64,000 nucleotides of DNA, taken from the NCBI GenBank assembly GCA_964415175.1, contig CAYPYG010000010.1, positions 1 through 64,000 on the forward strand, given 5' to 3'. Below the pieces are notes generated by a model. That model made no database searches. It was given only the letters and a program-made list of their open reading frames with translations, and had not been told where the DNA came from. The translations under genes and the position numbers were made by a program. This document shows, one piece after another, positions 25,700 to 34,266 of the stretch. The DNA is from UBA2231 sp964415175. Its GTDB lineage: Bacteria > Elusimicrobiota > Elusimicrobia > Elusimicrobiales > UBA9959. Position 1 is the stretch's first letter. Every line of letters starts with the position of its first letter.

Positions 25700-26521
25700 A
25701 TGAAAAAGGGCGACAGACCCATAGGCGTGTTCGATTCCGGCCTGGGCGGGCTGACCGTGCTGGCGGCCCTGCGGCGGGCCCTGCCGCGCGAGAATTTCAT
25801 CTATTTCGGCGACACCGCCCGCGTCCCTTACGGCACCAAGTCTCCCGAGGCCGTCAGGCAGTTCTCCGGCGAGATAACGGCCTGGCTCGTCTCGAAGGGG
25901 ATAAAGACGCTGGTCGTGGCCTGCAATACGGCCTCTTCCGTCGCGCTTGACGCCGTGCGGGCGGCCGCCCGCGGCGTGGAGGTCACGGGGGTCATCGAGC
26001 CCGGGGCCTCGGCCTTCGCGGCCTCGGGGGGGAGGAAGGTCCTGGTGATAGGGACGGCCGCGACCGTCTCCAGCCGGGCGTACGGCCGCGCTCTGCGGCG
26101 GGCCGTTCCCGGCGCGCTGGTCACGGAGCGGGCCTGCCCGCTTTTCGTGCCGCTCGTGGAGGAGGGCTGGAGCGCCCCGGCGCGCGGGCGCCGCGCCGCC
26201 GCCGTCACAAGGCTGGCCGCGGAGGAGTATCTTTCGCGCTACCGCGGCAAAGGCTACGATTCGCTGATACTGGGCTGCACCCATTATCCGCTGCTGAAAG
26301 GCATAATAGTGCGGGCCGTCGGCGGCAAAATTAATATAATTGATTCCGCGGAGGCCGCCGCGCTGGAGGTAAGGAGAACCCTGGCCCGCGCCGGTCTGCT
26401 CCGGCCGTCCGGCTCCGGCCGCGCCGAGTTCTTCGTGAGCGACGCCCCGCGCCGTTTCGCCGCGCTGGCTTCGGCCCTGGTCGGCATAAAGCCCCGGCGG
26501 GTCGGGGTCAAAAGGTTCTAG
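25700..26521 (+). CDS. murI: Glutamate racemase
   Basis: It supplies D-glutamate for peptidoglycan. The first catalytic cysteine is in LVVACNTASSVALDA, the second in LILGCTHYPLLKG, and the N-terminal IGVFDSGLGGLTVL with FGDTARVPYG is diagnostic. The 273-residue length is normal. It lies eight bases after the amidase gene, fitting a cell-wall unit. Confidence 0.96.
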   Translation: MKKGDRPIGVFDSGLGGLTVLAALRRALPRENFIYFGDTARVPYGTKSPEAVRQFSGEITAWLVSKGIKTLVVACNTASSVALDAVRAAARGVEVTGVIEPGASAFAASGGRKVLVIGTAATVSSRAYGRALRRAVPGALVTERACPLFVPLVEEGWSAPARGRRAAAVTRLAAEEYLSRYRGKGYDSLILGCTHYPLLKGIIVRAVGGKINIIDSAEAAALEVRRTLARAGLLRPSGSGRAEFFVSDAPRRFAALASALVGIKPRRVGVKRF

Positions 26522-26534
26522 GAGATCCCCCGTT

Positions 26535-26897
26535 ATGAAAAAAGCCGTGTTCCTGATAGCGCTCGCGGCCCTGCCGCTCTCGCTGTATTCCCAACAGAAA
26601 GGTCCGGCGCAGGCCGCGGACGAAGAGGAAGGAGGGGTCCTGATCGACGGCGCCGAGACCGCCGCCCCGGTCTGGTCCGCGGACCAGCCGGAAGAGGCGG
26701 CGCCCGCGTCCGGCGCCGCGGACCCCGGCGCCCTTCCGGCCTCGCTGGGCGACGTGCGTGGCACGCTTACGGACGGCGGCCGCAGCATACTCGTCCTGCA
26801 GGCCGACGACGGCACCATAAGTTTCGTGCAGGTCGTTTTCGGCAAGGGGGGCGTCACCTGGAAGCCGGCCGGCTCCCTGCGCAGGAGCCGCGACTAG
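26535..26897 (+). CDS. Small exported hypothetical protein
   Basis: I do not recognise this 120-residue product. It has a plain signal peptide (MKKAVFLIALAALPLSLYSQ), an acidic Ala/Glu/Pro-rich middle and a compact C-terminal part from about residue 73 (LGDVRGTLTDGGRSILVLQA) that may form a small beta structure. GGAGA lies upstream of the ATG. It follows murI by 13 bases and probably ends that transcript. Confidence 0.6.
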   Translation: MKKAVFLIALAALPLSLYSQQKGPAQAADEEEGGVLIDGAETAAPVWSADQPEEAAPASGAADPGALPASLGDVRGTLTDGGRSILVLQADDGTISFVQVVFGKGGVTWKPAGSLRRSRD

Positions 26898-27040
26898 ATC
26901 TTTCGGAGGCGAGGCCCGGCGAAGAGCGGAACGCGGCGCGTTCCGCGCCCGGGCCGCAAGGCCGCGGGCGGTCACCCGCGTAAGCGTGACCGCCGGGGCG
27001 CGGCCGGAGAAAGCCGCTATGCGGCTTATCGGAGGATAAT
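26898..27040 (+). other. Hairpin-rich intergenic leader
   Basis: These 143 bases contain consecutive inverted repeats: GCGGAACGC/GCGTTCCGC (26926-26934 with 26938-26946) enclosed by GGCCCGG/CCGGGCC (26913-26919 with 26949-26955); GGCC-GCAA-GGCC (26952-26963), a GNRA loop that overlaps and so competes with the outer stem; GGCGGTCAC/GTGACCGCC (26967-26975 with 26986-26994); and AAGCCGC-TAT-GCGGCTT (27011-27027). None has a T-run, so these are not intrinsic terminators. GGAGG then precedes the next ATG. Confidence 0.65.
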
Positions 27041-27229
27041 ATGAAACGCAAGGAACTCGTCCGTTATCTGACCCAGGAGGGGTGCGTGCTTTCCCGCGAA
27101 GGGGGCAAGTACTCCATCTTCACCAATCCAGCGACGAACAAGGAAGTGCCGGTGACCCGCCATAACGAGATAGCGGACTTCACCGTGCGCAAGATCTGCC
27201 GGGACCTCGGCGTGGAGCCTCCCCGGTGA
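27041..27229 (+). CDS. HicA-like protein with Tyr in place of the catalytic His
   Basis: The 62-residue product follows the HicA/YcfA toxin fold pattern: KELVRYLTQEGCVLSREGG, a short strand pair, PVTRHNEIADFTVRKICRDL and a Pro-rich end. HicA mRNA interferases need a histidine after the glycine turn (GSH or GGNHS in this subgroup); here the residues are GGKYS, and TAC is one base from CAC. No HicB antitoxin is adjacent. It is preceded by GGAGG five bases before ATG 27041. It may be an inactive relative with another role. Confidence 0.65.
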   Translation: MKRKELVRYLTQEGCVLSREGGKYSIFTNPATNKEVPVTRHNEIADFTVRKICRDLGVEPPR

Positions 27230-27633
27230 AACGCCTGGCGGTACCGGTCCTGCTCCTCTCGGCCTTCTCCGCCTGCGCCTCGCCGCGCGTGGACGTGATA
27301 CAGGTCGGCCCCTGGTTCCAGCCGAAGCACTGGAAAGAGGTGGAAGTGTTCTCTTCGAGGGACGAGACCCGGAAGCCGTGGGGGGCCATCGCCTTGTTCC
27401 ACGGCGAGCATATCCCCGGCGCGGACCCTAAGGCTTTCGAGAAACAGAAGATCAAGGCCCGCCGCCTGGCCGCCGACATCGGGGCGGACGCCGTCATACT
27501 CATCCCCGAAGCCGTGAACAGGACCGATGTCCCCCTTTCGGCCGGAGAGGGCGGCAGCGGCCGCGTCTTCCTGAGCGGTCTGGCGCTTAAATATGAAGCC
27601 AACGTCTCCACCGCCGCGATCCGGAACCCGTAA
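27226..27633 (+). CDS. Putative lipoprotein
   Basis: The 135-residue product has an N-terminal export signal with a plausible lipobox ending LLSAFSAC (cysteine at residue 17), so it is probably anchored in the envelope. After the signal it reads as a compact globular domain including QVGPWFQPKHWKEVEVFSS and LAADIGADAVILIPEA, reminiscent of small YbjQ-like or SHOCT-less lipoproteins, but I cannot name the family. Its start overlaps the previous stop (ATGA) and its end overlaps the next gene by 41 bases. Confidence 0.6.
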   Translation: MKRLAVPVLLLSAFSACASPRVDVIQVGPWFQPKHWKEVEVFSSRDETRKPWGAIALFHGEHIPGADPKAFEKQKIKARRLAADIGADAVILIPEAVNRTDVPLSAGEGGSGRVFLSGLALKYEANVSTAAIRNP

Positions 27634-28294
27634 GAAGGTCGCTTACGGCCCGGAAGAGGCCGCCGCCTGGCGCGGCCGGGCCGTGGTCATAGACCTTTTC
27701 AGGTTCTCCAACACCGTCTGCGCGCTGCTCGAGAGCGGGCGCCGCGACGTGCGTATCTACGCGGACGCGGAGCTGGCCGTGGCGGCCGCGCGCGCGTCCG
27801 GGGCCGACATCTTCTCCGAGAAGGACCTGCCCGGCGTCGAGAAATACGACAATTCCCCCGTGACCGCGCTGCGCGGCTCGGACCCTTCCCGCCCGGCGGT
27901 GATAGTCACCAATTCCGGCTCTAAAGCCGTCATGGCCTGCCCTTCCGCGGCCGAGATCCTCATCGGCTGCTTCGCCAATTCCGCCGCCCTCCGCGATTAT
28001 TGCGCGGCCTCCCCGATGAACACTCTTTTCGTCCCGGCCTGCCTCTACTTCAACATGGCGCACGCCGAGGATTTTTCCTGCGCGCGCTTCCTGGCCGGAG
28101 AGATGTCCTACGGGGACGCGGTCGCGGAGATACATTCCAGCGGAAGGCCGCTGGACTTCCTGGCCGGCCGGCCCGGGGGGAAGGGGGACCTGGAGCTTGC
28201 CCTCTCCGCGGATATTCTAAGGACCGTGCCTTCCGCCAGCCACAGGGGCGTGTTCGCCCCGGTATTCCCGGCCGGGACGGGGGTGAAGGGGTGA
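27593..28294 (+). CDS. ComB-like (2-phosphosulfolactate phosphatase family) protein
   Basis: The segment AVVIDLFRFSNTVCALLESG matches the ComB family start, where Asp and Arg bind magnesium and phosphate; IVTNSGSKAVMACPSAAEIL and LFVPACLYFNMAHAEDFSCA fit the rest of the fold. ComB hydrolyses 2-phosphosulfolactate in coenzyme M synthesis, but many bacterial members lie outside that pathway, so the substrate here is unknown. The 233-residue product starts inside the lipoprotein gene (41-base overlap). Its stop overlaps the GTG start of queC, so it is tied to the queC-queE unit. Confidence 0.7.
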   Translation: MKPTSPPPRSGTRKKVAYGPEEAAAWRGRAVVIDLFRFSNTVCALLESGRRDVRIYADAELAVAAARASGADIFSEKDLPGVEKYDNSPVTALRGSDPSRPAVIVTNSGSKAVMACPSAAEILIGCFANSAALRDYCAASPMNTLFVPACLYFNMAHAEDFSCARFLAGEMSYGDAVAEIHSSGRPLDFLAGRPGGKGDLELALSADILRTVPSASHRGVFAPVFPAGTGVKG

Positions 28295-28968
28295 GGCGGG
28301 AGGCGGTGGTCCTCTTTTCCGGCGGGCTGGATTCCACGGTCGCGCTCTGCTGGGCGCTGGCGAAAGGTTACTCCTGCGCCGCCGTTTCCTTCGCCTACGG
28401 CCAGCGCCATTCCCGCGAGAACCGCAGCGCCCGGGCCATCGCCCGCCGCCTGGGCGTGAAGCTTTACGAAATAAAACTGGACTTCCCCTGGTTCCGCGCC
28501 AGTTCGCTGGTCGGAAGAGGGGGCCGCCTGCCCGAACAGAAGCTTTCCGCCATAGGCCGCCCCGGCGATATCCCTTCGACCTATGTCCCCGGCCGCAATC
28601 TCGTCTTCGTCTCCGCCGGCCTTTCGCTGGCCGACGCCTCGGGCGCGCGCGCGGTCGTACTGGGCCCCAATATCGTGGATTATTCGGGCTACCCCGACTG
28701 CCGTCCCGCTTTCTACCGCGCCCTCGAAAAAGCCGCCGCCTTCGGCACCCGCCAGGGCGACCGCGGCGAGCGGATAAGGCTCCTGACCCCGCTCATAAAA
28801 CTGAGCAAGGCCGGCATCGTGCGGCTCGGCGTGAAACTCAAGGCTCCGCTGGAACTGACCTGGTCCTGCTACGCCGGCGGCCGGCGGCCCTGCGGCCGCT
28901 GCGATTCCTGCAAACTGCGCGCCAAGGGTTTCGCCGAGGCCGGCGTCCCGGACCCCGCCCTGAAATGA
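28291..28968 (+). CDS. queC: 7-cyano-7-deazaguanine synthase
   Basis: QueC converts 7-carboxy-7-deazaguanine to preQ0 using ATP and ammonia. The PP-loop is VVLFSGGLDSTVAL, the family motif PGRNLVFVSAGLSLAD is present, and the C-terminal zinc site has CYAGGRRPCGRCDSCK. The start is GTG 28291 overlapping the previous stop (GTGA), giving 225 residues; the longer open frame upstream overlaps the ComB-like gene. queE follows with an ATGA overlap. Confidence 0.95.
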   Translation: MRREAVVLFSGGLDSTVALCWALAKGYSCAAVSFAYGQRHSRENRSARAIARRLGVKLYEIKLDFPWFRASSLVGRGGRLPEQKLSAIGRPGDIPSTYVPGRNLVFVSAGLSLADASGARAVVLGPNIVDYSGYPDCRPAFYRALEKAAAFGTRQGDRGERIRLLTPLIKLSKAGIVRLGVKLKAPLELTWSCYAGGRRPCGRCDSCKLRAKGFAEAGVPDPALK

Positions 28969-29663
28969 AGGCCCCCGCCGTCCCCGTCTACGAGATATTC
29001 TGTTCCCGGCAGGGCGAGGGCCTCCATTGCGGGCGGAAGCAGGTCTTCCTGCGCTTGGCCGGCTGCAACCTGGACTGCTCCTATTGCGACGAGCCCGCGG
29101 CCCGCGCGCTCCCGTCCTTCATGATGACCCCGGCCGAGGCCGCCGCGGAGGTGACCGCACAGGCCCGCCGCGGCCGCGCCCGGACGGTCTCGCTGACCGG
29201 TGGCGAGCCGCTGCTGCACTGGCGGTTCATAAAAGCGCTGACGCCGCTGCTCAAAAAAGCCGGCCTTGAGGTACACCTGGAGACCAACGGCACCCTGTAC
29301 CGCGAGCTGGCGAAGGTCGTGCGGAGCGTGGACGCGGTGGCCATGGACATCAAGGTCCCCTCGGCGGGAGGGCACCGCCCTCTCTGGACGGCCCACCGCA
29401 GGTTCCTGGCCGCCGCCCGCGGGAAGGTCTTCGTCAAGGTCGTCCTCACCTCCTCTTCGTCGCTGTCCGACTTCGAGAAAGCCGCGGACCTGGCGGCGGC
29501 CGCGGGCCGCGATATCCCTTTTTTCATACAGCCGGCCACGCGCAATAAGGGGGCGCGCCCACCCGCGGCCCGCCTGCTGCGCGGGGCGGAGGCCTATGCC
29601 AGCGCCCGGCTGGACAGGGTAAAAGTCCTCCCGCAGCAGCACCCGCTGTGGGGGGTCAGGTAG
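28965..29663 (+). CDS. queE: 7-carboxy-7-deazaguanine synthase
   Basis: QueE is a radical SAM enzyme that contracts carboxytetrahydropterin to CDG. The cluster motif is CNLDCSYCD (Cx3Cx2C), preceded by the family motif YEIFCSRQGEGLHCGRKQVF and followed by LTGGEPLLHW. The 232-residue length is typical. It overlaps queC by four bases. No queD, queF or folE lies in this window, so the rest of the queuosine or preQ0 pathway must be elsewhere. Confidence 0.94.
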   Translation: MKAPAVPVYEIFCSRQGEGLHCGRKQVFLRLAGCNLDCSYCDEPAARALPSFMMTPAEAAAEVTAQARRGRARTVSLTGGEPLLHWRFIKALTPLLKKAGLEVHLETNGTLYRELAKVVRSVDAVAMDIKVPSAGGHRPLWTAHRRFLAAARGKVFVKVVLTSSSSLSDFEKAADLAAAAGRDIPFFIQPATRNKGARPPAARLLRGAEAYASARLDRVKVLPQQHPLWGVR

Positions 29664-29671
29664 GAGGAACC

Positions 29672-29977
29672 ATGTCGGAAGGCTCGTTTCTTATAGACTG
29701 CCCCTGCTGCAAAGCCCGCATCGAGGTGGACCGCAAGACCGGAAAGGTCCTGCGCCATTGGGATAAGCCCAGGGTAAAAGAGGGGGCGGACCCCATGGCG
29801 GAAGCCATGAAGAAGATGCAGGAGGATAAGGCCCGGCTGGACGGGTATTTTTCCGGCGCCCGGGACGAAATGGACAAGAAGAAGAAGGACCTGCTGGACA
29901 AGTTCGAACAGGAGAAGAAGCGCATCGAGGAGTCCGGCGAGGATATAAAGCCGATAAACCCCATGGACCTGGACTGA
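29672..29977 (+). CDS. Small zinc-ribbon/coiled-coil hypothetical protein
   Basis: The 101-residue product begins with a half zinc-ribbon (IDCPCCKARIEVDRKTGKVL), then a charged helical segment from about residue 40 with many Lys/Glu/Asp and an amphipathic pattern. I do not recognise a named family. AGGAGG at 29662-29667 sets the start at ATG 29672, four bases downstream; it overlaps the queE stop, so the gene is coupled to queE. A terminator follows at 30006. Confidence 0.65.
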   Translation: MSEGSFLIDCPCCKARIEVDRKTGKVLRHWDKPRVKEGADPMAEAMKKMQEDKARLDGYFSGARDEMDKKKKDLLDKFEQEKKRIEESGEDIKPINPMDLD

Positions 29978-30005
29978 CCGCCCGGTCCCGTTCCCGCTTC
30001 CCATC

Positions 30006-30035
30006 GGGCCCACCCGCGGGTGGGCCCTTTTCTTT
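30006..30035 (+). terminator. Intrinsic terminator
   Basis: GGGCCCACCCGCGGGTGGGCCC-type palindrome at 30006-30027 is followed by TTTTCTTT. It ends the unit containing queC and queE. Confidence 0.85.
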
Positions 30036-30080
30036 GGAAAAACCGCCTTTTCGGCCCTGTATCGGAGCGCCGCCGGGGGC

Positions 30081-30086
30081 TAGAAT
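30081..30086 (+). promoter_or_regulatory. -10 element, likely leaderless promoter for the phospholipase D-like gene
   Basis: TAGAAT at 30081-30086 ends five bases before ATG 30092, so transcription would begin at or near the first codon. There is no Shine-Dalgarno and no obvious -35. Confidence 0.55.
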
Positions 30087-30091
30087 ATAGC

Positions 30092-31744
30092 ATGATCAAA
30101 ACCAAGTCCGTTCTCATCGCCTCTTTGATCCTTCCCCTTATATCCTCCGGCTCTTTCGCCGGCGGGGATTACGATTCCAGGCTGTCCGAACTGCAGGCCG
30201 GCATGGAGCGCACGGCCGAAGCGCTCGGCATGCCCGTCCACGAGGACTGGGCCGCGGACCTCAGCGGCCGTTTCGACGGTTCCCTTTCCGGCGGCCAGGC
30301 CGCCGCCCTTCAGCTTACCCCGCTGCGCGCCCCGGCCGCGCGCCCGCTGGTCCCCGAACTGCCGGTCATACCCCCGCTGCCCTCGGACTACCCCCTTCCC
30401 GAACCCGTCTCCTATACCGGCACGGCCGTCATAGCCTGGCACGCGATAGGCGCCCAGCTCTCCGACAACGGCTGGATACCGTGGGCGGACGGCGCCCCCA
30501 CTTTCGACGATATCTCCAAGCGGGTCCTGGACGTTTCGGTCTCCAGGTCCTACCCCGCCCGCCGCGCCGGCGAACCTTCCCTCTTCCTGGACGGCGGCTT
30601 CGTCGCCGAGTACGAGCGCGCCGCCGGCGTCTCCTTCCGCGACGGCAACAGCGCCCGCTACCTGATCAACGGCCCCGCCTCCTTCTCGGTGCGCGACCGC
30701 CTCATGCGCGGGGCCAAAAAGAGCCTGCTGGTCTCCAGCTGGGCCTTCTACGACGATATCACCGGCTGGGAGGGCGCCCAGTACCTGATCCTCAAGAAGC
30801 GCGAAGGCCTGGAAGTGAAGGTCATCGTGGATAAGAAGGTCGCCGTCGGCCACGGCAAGCGCGTGCTCAAGCTGATGGAAGAGGCCGGCATCGAGGTGCT
30901 CCGCTACGAGGAGAAGGCCCGCGGCAACGATATCTGGCACGTGAAGCTGATGATAGTGGACGACGAGTACGCCATAGTCGGCGGCATGAACTTCGGCGAC
31001 GTCTACTCCCACAAGGACCCCAATAACGTGAAGTGGCGCGACACCGACGTGATCTACTCCGGCCCCGCCGTGGCCGAGAGCCGCCGCCTCTTCGCCCGCC
31101 TCTGGAACGCCAAGGTGCGCGAACTGGGCCTCAAGTTCGCCCCAGTCGCCGAGACCGCGTCCGGCGCCGGCGAGGGCGGCTCCGCCAGGATCGGCGTCGT
31201 CCTCCAGAACCCCCCGACCGATTCCAATATCCTGGTCAGCATAGTGAAGGCCATGTACGGCGCCACCGAGCGCATCAACATCGAGAACGCCTATTTCGTC
31301 TCGCTGCCCGTGGTCACCAAGGCCGTGCTGGACGCGGTCGCCCGCGGCGTCGAGGTGAACATCATCACCAACTCCAAGGAGAGCATCGACCCCGAGGGCA
31401 AGACCATCGTGGACGCGATGTACAAGTGCCTGATGCCGCTGGCCCAGGCCGGCGCCAACATCTACCTCTACCAGGGCGACGCCACCCTCCACTCCAAGTT
31501 CATGACCGTCGACGGCGTGTTCGCCAATATCGGTTCCTACAACCTGCACCCCCGCGGCGAGCGCTACGACACCGAGGTCAATGTCGCCATAGTGGACCCG
31601 GTCTCCACCGCGCAGCTGGACGAGGCTTTCGCCAATGATGTGGCCATGTCCCGCCGGGTGACCTCCCCCGACCAGCTGGGCGAGAAACCGGGCTGGCTGT
31701 CGAGCTTCGTTTCCGAGTACTTCTACGCGCAGCTGAAGAAATAA
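30092..31744 (+). CDS. Secreted phospholipase D/cardiolipin synthase-like protein
   Basis: The 550-residue product has a signal peptide (about residues 1-23, ending GSFAGG) and two HKD motifs: HVKLMIVDDEYAIVGGMNFG at roughly 284-303 and HSKFMTVDGVFANIGSYNLH at roughly 469-488. These are the paired catalytic halves of the PLD superfamily. A 150-residue region with no recognised domain lies between the signal and the first half. The signal peptide suggests a periplasmic or surface enzyme rather than a typical membrane cardiolipin synthase. It is a single-gene unit between two terminators. Confidence 0.88.
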   Translation: MIKTKSVLIASLILPLISSGSFAGGDYDSRLSELQAGMERTAEALGMPVHEDWAADLSGRFDGSLSGGQAAALQLTPLRAPAARPLVPELPVIPPLPSDYPLPEPVSYTGTAVIAWHAIGAQLSDNGWIPWADGAPTFDDISKRVLDVSVSRSYPARRAGEPSLFLDGGFVAEYERAAGVSFRDGNSARYLINGPASFSVRDRLMRGAKKSLLVSSWAFYDDITGWEGAQYLILKKREGLEVKVIVDKKVAVGHGKRVLKLMEEAGIEVLRYEEKARGNDIWHVKLMIVDDEYAIVGGMNFGDVYSHKDPNNVKWRDTDVIYSGPAVAESRRLFARLWNAKVRELGLKFAPVAETASGAGEGGSARIGVVLQNPPTDSNILVSIVKAMYGATERINIENAYFVSLPVVTKAVLDAVARGVEVNIITNSKESIDPEGKTIVDAMYKCLMPLAQAGANIYLYQGDATLHSKFMTVDGVFANIGSYNLHPRGERYDTEVNVAIVDPVSTAQLDEAFANDVAMSRRVTSPDQLGEKPGWLSSFVSEYFYAQLKK

Positions 31745-31759
31745 AACCCCGCGGCTTCG

Positions 31760-31799
31760 AAGCCCCCGTCCCGGACCTGTCCGCGGCGGGGGCTTTCTG
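31760..31799 (+). terminator. Intrinsic terminator after the phospholipase D-like gene
   Basis: AAGCCCCCG (31760-31768) pairs with CGGGGGCTT (31787-31795); the 18-base interior can fold further, and TTTCTGTT follows. Confidence 0.75.
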
Positions 31800-31829
31800 T
31801 TGACAGCGGGGGAGGGGAATGGCTACGAT
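31800..31829 (+). promoter_or_regulatory. Promoter for wrbA
   Basis: A perfect TTGACA (31800-31805), 18 bases, and TACGAT (31824-31829). It lies directly after the preceding terminator. Unlike several neighbours, this gene also has an SD (GGGAGG 31846-31851). Confidence 0.7.
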
Positions 31830-31856
31830 GGGTCCATCGGTACACGGGAGGGTGTC

Positions 31857-32471
31857 ATGAAAATATTGCTGGTCTATTATTCGATGTACGGCCACATGCA
31901 CGGGATGATCAAGGCCGCCGCCGAAGGCGCGAAGTCGGTTAAGGGCGCCGAGGTGGAGATAAAGCGCGTGCCCGAGACGCTGTCGGAGGAGATACTGGGC
32001 AAGATGGGCGCGCTGGAGGCGCAGAAGGCGCAGGCCTCCGTGCCGGTCTGCTCGCCGGACGACCTGCCGAAAGCCGACGGCATAATATTCGGCACGCCGA
32101 CGCGCTTCGGCAATATGTGCGGTCAGATGAGGCAGTTCCTGGATTCCACGGGCGGCCTCTGGGCGAATGGCTCGCTGGTCGGCAAGGTCGGCAGCGTGAT
32201 GTCGAGTTCCGCCACCCAGCACGGCGGCCAGGAATCGACGATACTTTCGTTCCATAATACGCTGCTGCATCACGGCATGGTCATAGCCGGCCTGCCCTAC
32301 GCCTTCCAGGGCCAGATGGGCGTCGAAGAGGTGAAGGGCGGCACTCCCTACGGCGCCTCCACCATAGCCGGCGGCCAGGGCGAAAGGATGCCCAGCAAGG
32401 TGGAACTGGAAGCTGCCCGCTACCAGGGCAAGTACGTCGCGGAGCTGGCGAAGAAACTCTCCGCTAAATAG
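31857..32471 (+). CDS. wrbA: NAD(P)H:quinone oxidoreductase WrbA (flavodoxin-like)
   Basis: WrbA reduces quinones by two electrons using FMN. The phosphate-binding start is ILLVYYSMYGHMHGM, and GTPTRFGNMCGQMRQFLDST, ATQHGGQESTI and PYGASTIAGG are signature segments. The start is ATG 31857, five bases after GGGAGG, giving the usual 204 residues; an upstream in-frame start would include the promoter. Single-gene unit with its own promoter and terminator. Confidence 0.94.
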   Translation: MKILLVYYSMYGHMHGMIKAAAEGAKSVKGAEVEIKRVPETLSEEILGKMGALEAQKAQASVPVCSPDDLPKADGIIFGTPTRFGNMCGQMRQFLDSTGGLWANGSLVGKVGSVMSSSATQHGGQESTILSFHNTLLHHGMVIAGLPYAFQGQMGVEEVKGGTPYGASTIAGGQGERMPSKVELEAARYQGKYVAELAKKLSAK

Positions 32472-32495
32472 GGCGGGCCCCCGCCGCCGTTCCGG

Positions 32496-32524
32496 AAAGC
32501 CCCGGCCCGCGCCGGGGCTTTTCC
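32496..32524 (+). terminator. Intrinsic terminator after wrbA
   Basis: AAAGCCCCGGC (32496-32506) pairs perfectly over 11 bp with GCCGGGGCTTT (32511-32521) across a CCGC loop, followed by TTCC. Confidence 0.85.
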
Positions 32525-32550
32525 GTTCCCGGCCGCGCCGGGCTAAATTG

Positions 32551-32556
32551 TATAAT
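32551..32556 (+). promoter_or_regulatory. -10 element, likely leaderless glnS promoter
   Basis: TATAAT at 32551-32556 ends six bases before ATG 32563; the spacer is CCCCCT-like with no Shine-Dalgarno, so +1 should coincide with the start codon. Confidence 0.6.
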
Positions 32557-32562
32557 CCCCCT

Positions 32563-34257
<1,695 letters not shown>

Positions 34258-34266
34258 GGAGGCGGC

